64,000 bases of DNA. It comes from an uncultured Pelagibacteraceae bacterium. Lineage in GTDB: Bacteria > Pseudomonadota > Alphaproteobacteria > Pelagibacterales > Pelagibacteraceae. The position numbers were made by a program, and so were the translations under genes. The notes beneath the pieces are model-generated. The model made no database searches and had not been told where the DNA came from. It worked only from the letters and a program-made list of their open reading frames with translations. Positions 9,072-16,725 of the stretch are shown in pieces; position 1 is the stretch's first letter; each line of letters begins with the position of its first letter. The stretch is taken from the NCBI GenBank assembly GCA_902583295.1, contig CACHUY010000002.1, positions 1 to 64,000 on the forward strand, given 5' to 3'.

Positions 9072-9510
9072 CTATCTTGTCCACGAATTGAACAAAGTCT
9101 TGTTCTTCTCTGAAATTACGATAAACAGATGCAAAACGGACATAAGCAACAGGATCTAATTCTTTTAAACCTTCCATTACCATTGTACCAATTGTACTTG
9201 TTGAAATTTCACTTTGACCAAGTTCCTCTAAAGCTCTTGAAACTTTACTGATAAATTTTTCAGCAGTACCAGTATCTATAGGTCTTTTTTTGAGGGCAAT
9301 ATATATTGATTTAGAAAGTTTATCTCTATCAAATGGAGATTTTCTCCCGTTCTTTTTAACTACCATCAGCTCTCTAAATTGAATTCTTTCAAATGTGGTA
9401 AATCTTTCACCACAAACACACATTCTTCTTCTTCTTATAGCAGTACCATCTTCGGTAGGACGTGAGTCAACAACGGAGGTTTCACCTTTTTTTTCACAAG
9501 GGCAAATCAT
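9052..9510 (-). CDS. nrdR: Transcriptional repressor NrdR with atypical CxC zinc ribbon
   Basis: NrdR senses ATP/dATP and represses ribonucleotide reductase genes. The 152-residue protein has the ribbon region (VVDSRPTEDGTAIRRRR, then GERFTTFERIQFRELMVVKKNGRKSPFDRDKL) and the ATP-cone domain, in the right order and length. The zinc knuckles are unusual: the first is MICPCEK rather than CPxCG, and the second is MCVCGERF rather than CxxCG. Each has CxC spacing, and the DNA confirms this in frame. It sits between glyA and ribD, the usual alphaproteobacterial place. No NrdR box or nrd gene is visible here. Confidence 0.94.
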   Translation of the reverse strand: MICPCEKKGETSVVDSRPTEDGTAIRRRRMCVCGERFTTFERIQFRELMVVKKNGRKSPFDRDKLSKSIYIALKKRPIDTGTAEKFISKVSRALEELGQSEISTSTIGTMVMEGLKELDPVAYVRFASVYRNFREEQDFVQFVDKIDVFKKK

Positions 9511-9513
9511 TAA

Positions 9514-10821
9514 TTAGAGATTCTTATATATTGGAAATGAAGAAGTTAAAGCAATAACTTCATTTCTAACTTCATCTTCTACTTTACTGTTGTCATCTGG
9601 GTTTTCTGATAATCCTTTAAGAGTTTTTGTAATTAATTCACCTACTTTCTTACATTCATTTAAACCAAAACCACGTGTTGTAATCGCTTGTGTTCCTAAT
9701 CTTATACCAGATGTTATCATTGGCTTTTCTGTATCAAAAGGAATACCATTTTTATTACACGTAATATTAGCTCTTGATAAACTTTCCGCAGCCAAGTTAC
9801 CTTTTACATTGTAAGGACGTAAATCAACCAACATAAGATGCGTATCAGTACCATCAGAATAAATTTTAAAACCATTATTTTTTAAAGTCTCTGCTAAAAT
9901 TTTTGCATTTGCTAAAACAGATTTAATATAGTCTTGAAAATCAGGCTGAAGAGCTTCTAAAAAACCAGCTGCTTTAGCTGCAATAACATGCATTAATGGT
10001 CCACCCTGGTAGCCAGGAAAAACTGCTGTGTTAAACTTTTTAGATAATTCTTCGTGATTAGTTAAAATTATTCCACCCCTTGCACTTCTAAAAACTTTAT
10101 GTGTAGTAGATGTAACTACATGAGCATAGTCACATGGGTTTGGATATCCCTTTCCAGCAACCAAACCTGAAAAATGTGCCATATCAACCATTAGATATGC
10201 TCCGACTTTATCTGCAATTTCTCTAAATCTTTTAAAATCTATAACTCTGGAATATGCACTTCCACCTGCAATTATCAATTTTGGTTTATGTTCTAAGGCA
10301 AGTTTTTCAACATTATCATAATCTATAAGTTCAGATTTTTTATCAACATCATACCCTATCGGATTAAACCATTTTCCTGACATTGAAATCTTTAAACCAT
10401 GAGTGATATGACCTCCTGAATTTAAACTCATACCCATAAAAGTATCACCAGGTTTTAACAGCGCCAAAAATACAGCACCATTAGCTTGTGCTCCCGAGTG
10501 TGGCTGAGCATTAGCAAATTTACAATTGAAAAGTTTTTTTAATCTTTCTATTGCTAAATTTTCAGCAACGTCGACATGTTCACAACCATTATAATATCTT
10601 TTACCAGGGTAACCTTCTGCGTATTTATTTGTTAGCACTGAACCTTGGGCCTCCAAAACAGCTAGAGAGACAATATTCTCTGAAGCAATCAATTCTATAT
10701 GTTGTTGCTGTCTCAATAGTTCATCTTGAATTGCCTTGTAAAGATCTGGGTCTTTTGAAGATAAACTGTCTTCAAAAAAACTTTTATAGCTATCATTTAT
10801 ATAATTTTTTTCACTAGACAT
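9514..10821 (-). CDS. glyA: Serine hydroxymethyltransferase
   Basis: This PLP enzyme interconverts serine and glycine with tetrahydrofolate, feeding the one-carbon pool. At 435 residues it is of normal length. Landmarks are [11 protein letters not shown] near residue 42, [15 protein letters not shown], the substrate and folate region [14 protein letters not shown], and the PLP lysine in [14 protein letters not shown]. In most relatives that segment is THKTLRGPRGG, so a few positions differ but the lysine is kept. The start shares a base with the rpiB stop. It works with the sarcosine oxidase in this window, which yields glycine and methylene-tetrahydrofolate. Confidence 0.97.
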   Translation of the reverse strand: MSSEKNYINDSYKSFFEDSLSSKDPDLYKAIQDELLRQQQHIELIASENIVSLAVLEAQGSVLTNKYAEGYPGKRYYNGCEHVDVAENLAIERLKKLFNCKFANAQPHSGAQANGAVFLALLKPGDTFMGMSLNSGGHITHGLKISMSGKWFNPIGYDVDKKSELIDYDNVEKLALEHKPKLIIAGGSAYSRVIDFKRFREIADKVGAYLMVDMAHFSGLVAGKGYPNPCDYAHVVTSTTHKVFRSARGGIILTNHEELSKKFNTAVFPGYQGGPLMHVIAAKAAGFLEALQPDFQDYIKSVLANAKILAETLKNNGFKIYSDGTDTHLMLVDLRPYNVKGNLAAESLSRANITCNKNGIPFDTEKPMITSGIRLGTQAITTRGFGLNECKKVGELITKTLKGLSENPDDNSKVEDEVRNEVIALTSSFPIYKNL

Positions 10822-11246
10822 TATATTTTTTTAATCCTTTTTAAGTGTCTACCACCTTCAAATTTAGTATTCAAAAAAACACTAACACAATTTAAAGCAT
10901 TTTTTTTAGTTAACAACCTTGAGCCTAATGTAATGATATTTGCATCATTATGCAATCTTGATAATTTTGTTGATTTTAAATTAAAACATTGTGCAGCTCG
11001 AATATTTTTATGTTTATTTGCAGCTATATTCATCCCCATTCCAGATCCACAAACTAAAATTCCAACATTATTTTTGCTAATTTTTACTTTTCGAGCGACC
11101 TTATGGGCGTAATCAGGGTAATCTACTCTGTTATCAGAGGACGGTCCTAGATCAAAATAATTCATTTTTTTTTTAATTAGATGTTTTTTAATGATTTCCT
11201 TTAATTTAAAGCCAGCGTGATCAGAAGAAATATAAATATTTTTCAA
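10821..11246 (-). CDS. rpiB: Ribose-5-phosphate isomerase B (probable TTG start)
   Basis: RpiB interconverts ribose- and ribulose-5-phosphate. The family pattern is clear: [14 protein letters not shown] at the N terminus, [10 protein letters not shown], and the catalytic-cysteine loop [17 protein letters not shown]. The ORF track begins at a GTG at 11273, inside the upstream gene. I prefer the TTG at 11246, which gives (M)[11 protein letters not shown], exactly the usual start, one base after the upstream TAG. Coordinates given here use that start. The gene precedes glyA, as in many alphaproteobacteria. Confidence 0.9.
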   Translation of the reverse strand: MKNIYISSDHAGFKLKEIIKKHLIKKKMNYFDLGPSSDNRVDYPDYAHKVARKVKISKNNVGILVCGSGMGMNIAANKHKNIRAAQCFNLKSTKLSRLHNDANIITLGSRLLTKKNALNCVSVFLNTKFEGGRHLKRIKKI

Positions 11247-11247
11247 A

Positions 11248-11889
11248 CTAATTAAATTTATAATCAAGAACACAAGCTACAAGGTGAATTCTATTTTCTT
11301 CACCTCCATTAAATGCATTGTGATATTTAGTATTATTTGTAACCCACACAGAACCATCTGCTGGCATATGTTTTGCAACATTATCTATTACCATTAAACA
11401 ACCCGGGTTAGTAATAATTGGTATATGAAGTCTTGGCTCAGGATCTCTATGCCAACTCAAAGTAGATCTTGGCTCTTTTAAAAGAATTCTTATTCTACCT
11501 AATTTATATTTTGAAGAAAGCACATCATACACTTCCTTAAAATATGTGTTTTCATAATCTTTAATAAATTCAGAATATTGTGACTCTTCAACCTTAATAT
11601 CTCTTGAAACTTCGATTCCAGTTTTATCAGGCTTAGTCCAGTAAACTCCTCTAGCCTTGCTTCCTTTGATTGAATCTGGATCACCAGGGATTTGAGTAAG
11701 TGAAATGGCACCAAAGTGAGTTACGCCACCACCATCATCGAATTTTTTAATATTTACAATTTGATTGTATGCTTCTTGCAACTTATCTATGTTAAATTTT
11801 ATGTTCTGTTTTTGAAAATCACTGAAATCTAAAATTCTTTCTTCTTTTTTTATATTCAGGTCTACAATTTTTGTGTTATTTATAGTCAT
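11248..11889 (-). CDS. Aspartyl/asparaginyl beta-hydroxylase-like 2-oxoglutarate, Fe(II) dioxygenase
   Basis: This 213-residue cytosolic protein has the facial triad of the Asp/Asn hydroxylase family in a cupin fold. SWHRDPEPRLHIPII contains the HxD pair, YHNAFNGGEENRIHLV contains the distal histidine and the arginine that would hold 2-oxoglutarate. These lie at about residues 140-155 and 185-205. The N-terminal third (SDFQKQNIKFNIDKLQEAY) has no recognisable domain. The substrate is unknown: family members hydroxylate proteins or small molecules. It is divergent from hemB, and its stop lies one base before the rpiB start, suggesting co-transcription with rpiB-glyA. Confidence 0.75.
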   Translation of the reverse strand: MTINNTKIVDLNIKKEERILDFSDFQKQNIKFNIDKLQEAYNQIVNIKKFDDGGGVTHFGAISLTQIPGDPDSIKGSKARGVYWTKPDKTGIEVSRDIKVEESQYSEFIKDYENTYFKEVYDVLSSKYKLGRIRILLKEPRSTLSWHRDPEPRLHIPIITNPGCLMVIDNVAKHMPADGSVWVTNNTKYHNAFNGGEENRIHLVACVLDYKFN

Positions 11890-11899
11890 CGAAATTGTT

Positions 11900-11930
11900 T
11901 TGTACTTATAATTTTATATATTTGTATAAT
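11900..11930 (+). promoter_or_regulatory. Putative promoter for hemB
   Basis: A perfect TATAAT lies at 11925-11930 in the 73-base divergent gap before hemB. The nearest -35-like hexamer is TTGTAC at 11900-11905, 19 bases away, which is longer than ideal. The predicted start would leave a leader of about 25 bases. Confidence 0.4.
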
Positions 11931-11962
11931 ACTTTTGTCGCATTATTAAAGTATATTTAAAC

Positions 11963-12952
11963 ATGATTATAGGAAAATATCCAAATTTAAGGTTAAGAAG
12001 AAACAGAAAGGAATCATGGACTAGAAGGCTGATTCAAGAAAACACACTGAGTCCAAATGATTTTATATTACCAATTTTCTTAATTGATGGATCAAACAAA
12101 AAAGAATCAATATCTTCAATGCCAGGTGTTTCTAGATATACAATAAATAGAGTGTCTCAAATAATAGACAAAGCAATTAAAAAGGGTATTCCAATGGTTG
12201 CCCTTTTTCCTAAAACAAAAAATACTTTAAAAAATGATTTGGGTACTGAGTCACTAAATGAAAATAATTTAGTTTGTAGGGCTATATTAGAAATCAAAAA
12301 AAGATATAAAAACCAAATTGGAATTATGTGTGATGTTGCCCTAGATCCTTATACATCACATGGTCATGATGGATTAATAAAGTCTAATCAGATAATTAAT
12401 GATGAAACGATTGAAGTGCTAATAAATCAATCTCTGTTACAGGCTGAAATGGGATGTGATGTTCTTGCACCTTCAGACATGATGGATGGAAGAATAGGAA
12501 GAATAAGAAAAGCACTTGATAATTCTAACTTTAAAAACACACAAATTTTATCCTATGCTGCAAAGTATGCATCCAGCTTTTATGGACCTTTTAGAGATGC
12601 TGTTGGTTCTAAAAGCTCTCTTAAAGGTGATAAAAAAACTTATCAAATGGACTTTAGAAATAGTGATGAGGCTTTGCGTGAAGTTGCTTTGGATATAAAG
12701 GAAGGTGCAGATATGGTTATGGTTAAACCAGGTATGCCATACTTAGATATAATTAAGTCAATAAAAGAAAAGTTTAGAATTCCAGTTTTAGCATACCAAG
12801 TATCTGGTGAATATAGTCTTATCGAAACTGCTATTAATAAAAAACTAATACAAAAAAATGCAGTTTATGAAAGTTTAGTTTCTTTTAAACGTGCAGGAGC
12901 AAACGCCATTGTTTCATATTATGCTGATAGAATAGACAAAATTTTAGAATAA
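11963..12952 (+). CDS. hemB: Delta-aminolevulinic acid dehydratase (porphobilinogen synthase)
   Basis: HemB joins two 5-aminolevulinate molecules into porphobilinogen for haem synthesis. At 329 residues it is full length. The N terminus has RLRRNRKESWTRRLIQE. The metal loop reads CDVALDPYTSHGHDG, with alanine and aspartate where zinc enzymes have cysteines, so it is the Mg2+-type enzyme seen in other alphaproteobacteria. The active-site lysines are in SYAAKYASSFYGPFRDA and MVKPGMPYLD. Its stop codon touches the recO stop on the other strand with no gap. Confidence 0.97.
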   Translation: MIIGKYPNLRLRRNRKESWTRRLIQENTLSPNDFILPIFLIDGSNKKESISSMPGVSRYTINRVSQIIDKAIKKGIPMVALFPKTKNTLKNDLGTESLNENNLVCRAILEIKKRYKNQIGIMCDVALDPYTSHGHDGLIKSNQIINDETIEVLINQSLLQAEMGCDVLAPSDMMDGRIGRIRKALDNSNFKNTQILSYAAKYASSFYGPFRDAVGSKSSLKGDKKTYQMDFRNSDEALREVALDIKEGADMVMVKPGMPYLDIIKSIKEKFRIPVLAYQVSGEYSLIETAINKKLIQKNAVYESLVSFKRAGANAIVSYYADRIDKILE

Positions 12953-13633
12953 TTATTTCAAAGAATTTAAAAAAATTACTCTACTATTAGGATAATTTAA
13001 ATTATTTGGTTTTAAGATTGTTTTATCTAAATAATCTCCAACCAATTTTAATCCACTTAATAAAATATTAATATCTGTTACTTCTAAATCTTTCTCGATA
13101 AGAAAGTTAGGTACATATTTCTTTTCAGTATAAGAAGTTGCAAAATAAACAGTTTTGTTATCTTCTAAGTTTTTTTCTACCAAATTTTCTAGCTCGAGGT
13201 CGTAACCTAACAATTTTAGTAACTTTAATTCCCAGAAAATATATTTTTTAAGCCAGTTTTGGTCATTTAATAAATTAAAAAGCTCTTCGATAAGAAAATA
13301 AACTTTTTTATTTGCCTGTGCTTCAGCTGTTAATATTTTTATTAGGTTCATTGCTGAGGTAATACAAGAAAGCTTTTGCTTATGATCAAAATAAAATGGA
13401 CTGTAAGCATTTAAAATTTCTATTTTAAAATAACCCATTCTATTATCGTTTTTTGAACTATAATTAACATGGAGTCTATTGCCCACTTGAAGATAATTTT
13501 TAATTTTTTTAGATGTTCCTCCAAATATAATGCCTGAAACCTTACCTTTATCCAAAGTATATAACTCAGCAATTATAGAGTTTTCACTATACCTGCTTTT
13601 GTTAACTAAAAAACCTTGATCAATCCAATTCAT
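12953..13633 (-). CDS. recO: DNA repair protein RecO
   Basis: RecO helps RecR load RecA on SSB-coated single-stranded DNA. The 226-residue protein begins MNWIDQGFLVNKSRYSENSIIAELYT, the OB-fold start typical of RecO, followed by GKVSGIIFGGTSKK. The helical C-terminal part carries no zinc cysteines, which is common. It follows rnc after seven bases. In most alphaproteobacteria era lies between rnc and recO; it is absent here. Confidence 0.88.
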   Translation of the reverse strand: MNWIDQGFLVNKSRYSENSIIAELYTLDKGKVSGIIFGGTSKKIKNYLQVGNRLHVNYSSKNDNRMGYFKIEILNAYSPFYFDHKQKLSCITSAMNLIKILTAEAQANKKVYFLIEELFNLLNDQNWLKKYIFWELKLLKLLGYDLELENLVEKNLEDNKTVYFATSYTEKKYVPNFLIEKDLEVTDINILLSGLKLVGDYLDKTILKPNNLNYPNSRVIFLNSLK

Positions 13634-13640
13634 ATTTTTT

Positions 13641-14303
13641 TTAATTCATATTTTTTAAACATTCGATAGCAGCATTTTGTTCAGCATCTTTTTTTGATTT
13701 ACCTAATGATATAAAAAATGTTGTATTAGGAAGCTTAACTCCCACTTTAAAAATAGGTTTATGACGTGGACCTGTATTAGAAATAATTTTATAGGTTGGT
13801 AATTTTTTAAATTTTTTTAAAGCTAGTTCTTGGAGTTTTGTTTTTGCATCTATTTGAGTAACAACACTTTTTTTAATATGAATACCCCAAAGTTTTAAGA
13901 TAATTTTTTCAGCTATATTTAATCCTTTATCTAAATAAATAGCTCCCATTAATGCCTCACAACTATCTGAAATAATTTTGTCTTCAATTTTGATAATTTT
14001 ATTTTTAGGGTTGAATGTTTTTATATATTTTTCTAATTCAATTGCTTTTGCAACTTCTAAACATGTTTTTTTATTTACTAATGATGCAAATTTTTTATCA
14101 AGTATACCCTCTTTTTCATTAGGGTAGATTTTTAAAAGTTTTTGAGCAATAACTAAGCCAAGTACTCTATCTCCTAAAAATTCAATCTTTTCATTATTTT
14201 CATTTGGGTTAAAACTTTTGTGAGTTAATGATTGAATTAACAAATTGTTATTTTTAAATTTTATGTTTAGTTTTTTTTCTAATTTTTGATAATTTATTTT
14301 CAT
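13641..14303 (-). CDS. rnc: Ribonuclease III
   Basis: RNase III cleaves double-stranded RNA in rRNA and mRNA processing. The endonuclease domain (about residues 1-150) contains the signature EKIEFLGDRVLGL and the second metal site SDSCEALMGAIYLDKG. The dsRNA-binding domain follows (AKTKLQELALKKF to KKDAEQNAAIECL). The ORF track starts at a TTG at 14306; the ATG at 14303 overlapping the lepB stop (TGATG) is the better start and gives MKINYQKLEKK. Length is 220 residues, normal for the family. Confidence 0.95.
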   Translation of the reverse strand: MKINYQKLEKKLNIKFKNNNLLIQSLTHKSFNPNENNEKIEFLGDRVLGLVIAQKLLKIYPNEKEGILDKKFASLVNKKTCLEVAKAIELEKYIKTFNPKNKIIKIEDKIISDSCEALMGAIYLDKGLNIAEKIILKLWGIHIKKSVVTQIDAKTKLQELALKKFKKLPTYKIISNTGPRHKPIFKVGVKLPNTTFFISLGKSKKDAEQNAAIECLKNMN

Positions 14304-15040
14304 CAATTAATTTTATTAAATGCTCTATTAAATCTAATTGATTTATGCCATTTCCAAAATTCAAAAATACTACCCACTGTTCTATCTGATGAAAAAAAAA
14401 TAAATTGAGCTTTACCAACTAAATTGTCTTTATGAACATAACCAACACTTGTTAAATATCTACTGTCTTTAGAACAATCTCTATTGTCACCTAAAAAAAA
14501 ATAATGGTTGTCAGGTACAGTAAAGATATCTGAATTCTGGTAAGTGTATTCTTTTAAGTAGACAGTGTGAAATTTTTTTCCATTTGGTAATTTTTCTTCA
14601 AATTTAAAAACATTAATAATTTCACTTCCACAATAAATATTACTTTTACTTGGAGTTTTTGACTTTAATATTTCACTGTTATTTAAATAAAGGTTAGAAT
14701 CTATAAATTGAATCTTATCACCTGGTAGACCAATAAGTCTTTTTATATAATCTGTTCTATTATCTGCTGGTGTTTTGAAAACAACTACATCACCACGTTT
14801 TGGGCTATTGAACATTATTCTTTTACTGAGTATCGGGGGACTAAAAGGAAAAGAATGCCTACTATAGCCGTAGGAATATTTTGTAACAAACAACCTATCA
14901 CCTACAAGCAATGTTGGCTCCATTGATGATGAAGGAATATAAAATGGTTGAATTAAAATAGATCTTATTACTATAGCAATTAATAAAGCATAAAATAAAG
15001 TTTTTAAATTTTCAGAAAAAAAATTTTTATCTAGCTTCAT
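14303..15040 (-). CDS. lepB: Signal peptidase I
   Basis: LepB removes signal peptides from exported proteins at the inner membrane. The 245-residue protein has one N-terminal membrane helix (LKTLFYALLIAIVIRSILI), then PFYIPSSSMEPTLLVGD with the nucleophilic serine, and KRLIGLPGDKI with the general-base lysine. The box FLGDNRDCSKDSRYL is also present. Its start overlaps the acpS stop by four bases and its stop overlaps the rnc start, so acpS-lepB-rnc are translationally coupled. Confidence 0.96.
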   Translation of the reverse strand: MKLDKNFFSENLKTLFYALLIAIVIRSILIQPFYIPSSSMEPTLLVGDRLFVTKYSYGYSRHSFPFSPPILSKRIMFNSPKRGDVVVFKTPADNRTDYIKRLIGLPGDKIQFIDSNLYLNNSEILKSKTPSKSNIYCGSEIINVFKFEEKLPNGKKFHTVYLKEYTYQNSDIFTVPDNHYFFLGDNRDCSKDSRYLTSVGYVHKDNLVGKAQFIFFSSDRTVGSIFEFWKWHKSIRFNRAFNKIN

Positions 15041-15423
15041 ATGGATTGAATTATTGCAAAAGCGGTTGAATAATCTTTTTCATCTGAAATTGACAGAAAA
15101 AAATTAAACTTTTTAATTTTATATTTTTTTTGCAAAATTTTAATAATTTTTTTATTATCAACATATCTAGGCATACCTTTTTTATCATTTGTAATTTCAA
15201 TGTCTTTAAAGTTTAAATTTGATGAAAAACCAGTCCCTAATGCTTTAGAAAAAGCTTCTTTAGCTGCAAATCTCTTCGAAAAAAAAGCGACTTTATTTTT
15301 AGTTTTTTTTGATAATTTGAGTTCATTACTGCTATAAATTCGTCTTTTAAATTTATTGTTCTTAATTGACTCTTTTATTCTTCTGTTATCAATGATGTCG
15401 ACCCCAATCCCAAGAATTTTCAT
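15037..15423 (-). CDS. acpS: Holo-[acyl-carrier-protein] synthase
   Basis: AcpS transfers phosphopantetheine from CoA to apo-ACP. The 128-residue length fits. GIGVDIIDNRRI at the N terminus contains the metal-binding aspartate, and KRFAAKEAFSKALGTG contains the metal-binding glutamate and lysine. The pair is diagnostic for the family. It sits between pdxJ and lepB, the standard alphaproteobacterial position. Confidence 0.95.
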   Translation of the reverse strand: MKILGIGVDIIDNRRIKESIKNNKFKRRIYSSNELKLSKKTKNKVAFFSKRFAAKEAFSKALGTGFSSNLNFKDIEITNDKKGMPRYVDNKKIIKILQKKYKIKKFNFFLSISDEKDYSTAFAIIQSI

Positions 15424-15424
15424 A

Positions 15425-16141
15425 TTATTTCAATAATTTTTTAAAATTTTTAATCACTTTCGACAAACCATGAAATACTGACTCCCCTATTATGAAATGG
15501 CCAATATTATACTCATGAATTTCTTTTATTTTTGAGAGTAATTTAGTGGTTTTGTAATCAAGACCATGCCCTGCATGAACCTCGAGGCCCAATGAATTTG
15601 CGAGCTTTGAACTTTTTTTAATTCTTTGAAATTCTTTGTTATGTTTTTGTTTTGACTTAATGTTATTTGATAATTTTCCTGTATGAATTTCAACACAATC
15701 AACTTCAAGCAATCTAGAAAGTTTGACATCATTTACAGAGGGATTAATAAATAAACTAGTTCTTATTTTGGCTTTTTTAAATTTAAAAATTATTTTTTTT
15801 AATTTATTAAAATTTTTTTTTAAATTTAAACCCCCTTCAGTTGTAATTTCTTTTCTATTTTCTGGTACTATACAGATATAATTTGGTTTAATTCTTAGAG
15901 CATTAAATACAATACTTTCATTCATTGAAACCTCAAGATTAACCAATACGTTTTTCAAATTACATATCTTTTTTGCATCTTTGTCATTAATATGTCGTCT
16001 ATCTTCTCTTAAATGTATTGTTACAGAGTCTGCTCCGCACTTCACTACATGTAATGCAGCGCTGATTGGGTCTGGATGTTTTTCACCTCTTGCATTTCTT
16101 AATGTTGCAACGTGATCAATATTTACACCTAGTCTTTTCAC
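15425..16141 (-). CDS. pdxJ: Pyridoxine 5'-phosphate synthase (GTG start)
   Basis: PdxJ condenses 1-deoxyxylulose-5-phosphate with 3-amino-2-oxopropyl phosphate to form pyridoxine phosphate. The 238-residue barrel begins (M)KRLGVNIDHVATLRNARGE and has HLREDRRHI, the catalytic Glu segment NLEVSMN and EVHAGHGLDY. The initiator is GTG at 16141, overlapping the pyrE stop (GTGA), so pyrE and pdxJ are coupled. No better ATG is available near the conserved N terminus. Confidence 0.96.
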   Translation of the reverse strand: MKRLGVNIDHVATLRNARGEKHPDPISAALHVVKCGADSVTIHLREDRRHINDKDAKKICNLKNVLVNLEVSMNESIVFNALRIKPNYICIVPENRKEITTEGGLNLKKNFNKLKKIIFKFKKAKIRTSLFINPSVNDVKLSRLLEVDCVEIHTGKLSNNIKSKQKHNKEFQRIKKSSKLANSLGLEVHAGHGLDYKTTKLLSKIKEIHEYNIGHFIIGESVFHGLSKVIKNFKKLLK

Positions 16142-16725
16142 TTAATAAATCTACTCCCTGGCGTTGTTATAGGTACAGATTTAAGTATTTCAGGTAATTT
16201 TTTTTGACTGTATACAGGCACATCTATTTTTAAATGAGATACAATTTTTGTCTTAATTTTTAAAGATTTTTTAGTCGATCTATCTATGATAGATGCAAAT
16301 CCTAATAATTTTGCATTTGCTTTCTTTATTAGTTTAACGCATTCTAAACTTGATTTTCCTGTAGTAATAACATCTTCAATAATTAGAACTCTAGCACCTT
16401 TCTTAATATAAAAACCTCTTCTAAGAGTAAATTTACCTTTAACTCTCTCACAAAAAATTGTTTCTTTTTTTAGAAGTCTACCGATTTCATAACCGATAAT
16501 TATTCCACCCATCGCTGGAGCTAGAATTAAATCAATTTTTTGATATTTTTTTTTGATTTGGTTTGCTAACGATTTGCAAATTTTTTCAGCTAAGTTTGGA
16601 AAACTTAGAAGTTTTGCACATTGGATATATTTTGATGAATGCAAGCCTGATGATAAAATGAAATGACCTTCCAATAATGCATTAGTTTTTTTTAAAATAT
16701 TTAAGGATTTTTTGTGTGAAAGCAT
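16138..16725 (-). CDS. pyrE: Orotate phosphoribosyltransferase
   Basis: PyrE makes orotidine monophosphate from orotate and PRPP, the fifth step of pyrimidine synthesis. The 195-residue protein has EGHFILSSGLHSSKYIQC near the start and the PRPP loop VLIIEDVITTGKSS near residue 120. Its first 44 bases overlap the 3' end of the rsh gene. pyrB and the pyrC homologue are in the same window at 35-37 kb but not linked to it. Confidence 0.95.
   Translation of the reverse strand: MLSHKKSLNILKKTNALLEGHFILSSGLHSSKYIQCAKLLSFPNLAEKICKSLANQIKKKYQKIDLILAPAMGGIIIGYEIGRLLKKETIFCERVKGKFTLRRGFYIKKGARVLIIEDVITTGKSSLECVKLIKKANAKLLGFASIIDRSTKKSLKIKTKIVSHLKIDVPVYSQKKLPEILKSVPITTPGSRFIK

Noticed and set aside
9410-9510. 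A frameshift or sequencing error as the cause of the CxC knuckles in NrdR
   Set aside because: Both knuckles are changed, the frame is continuous, and all flanking motifs are intact, so two independent three-base events would be needed. Kept as a finding instead.
11499-11714. 71-residue minus-strand ORF inside the dioxygenase gene
   Set aside because: Different frame on the same strand; the dioxygenase frame carries the conserved iron-binding residues.
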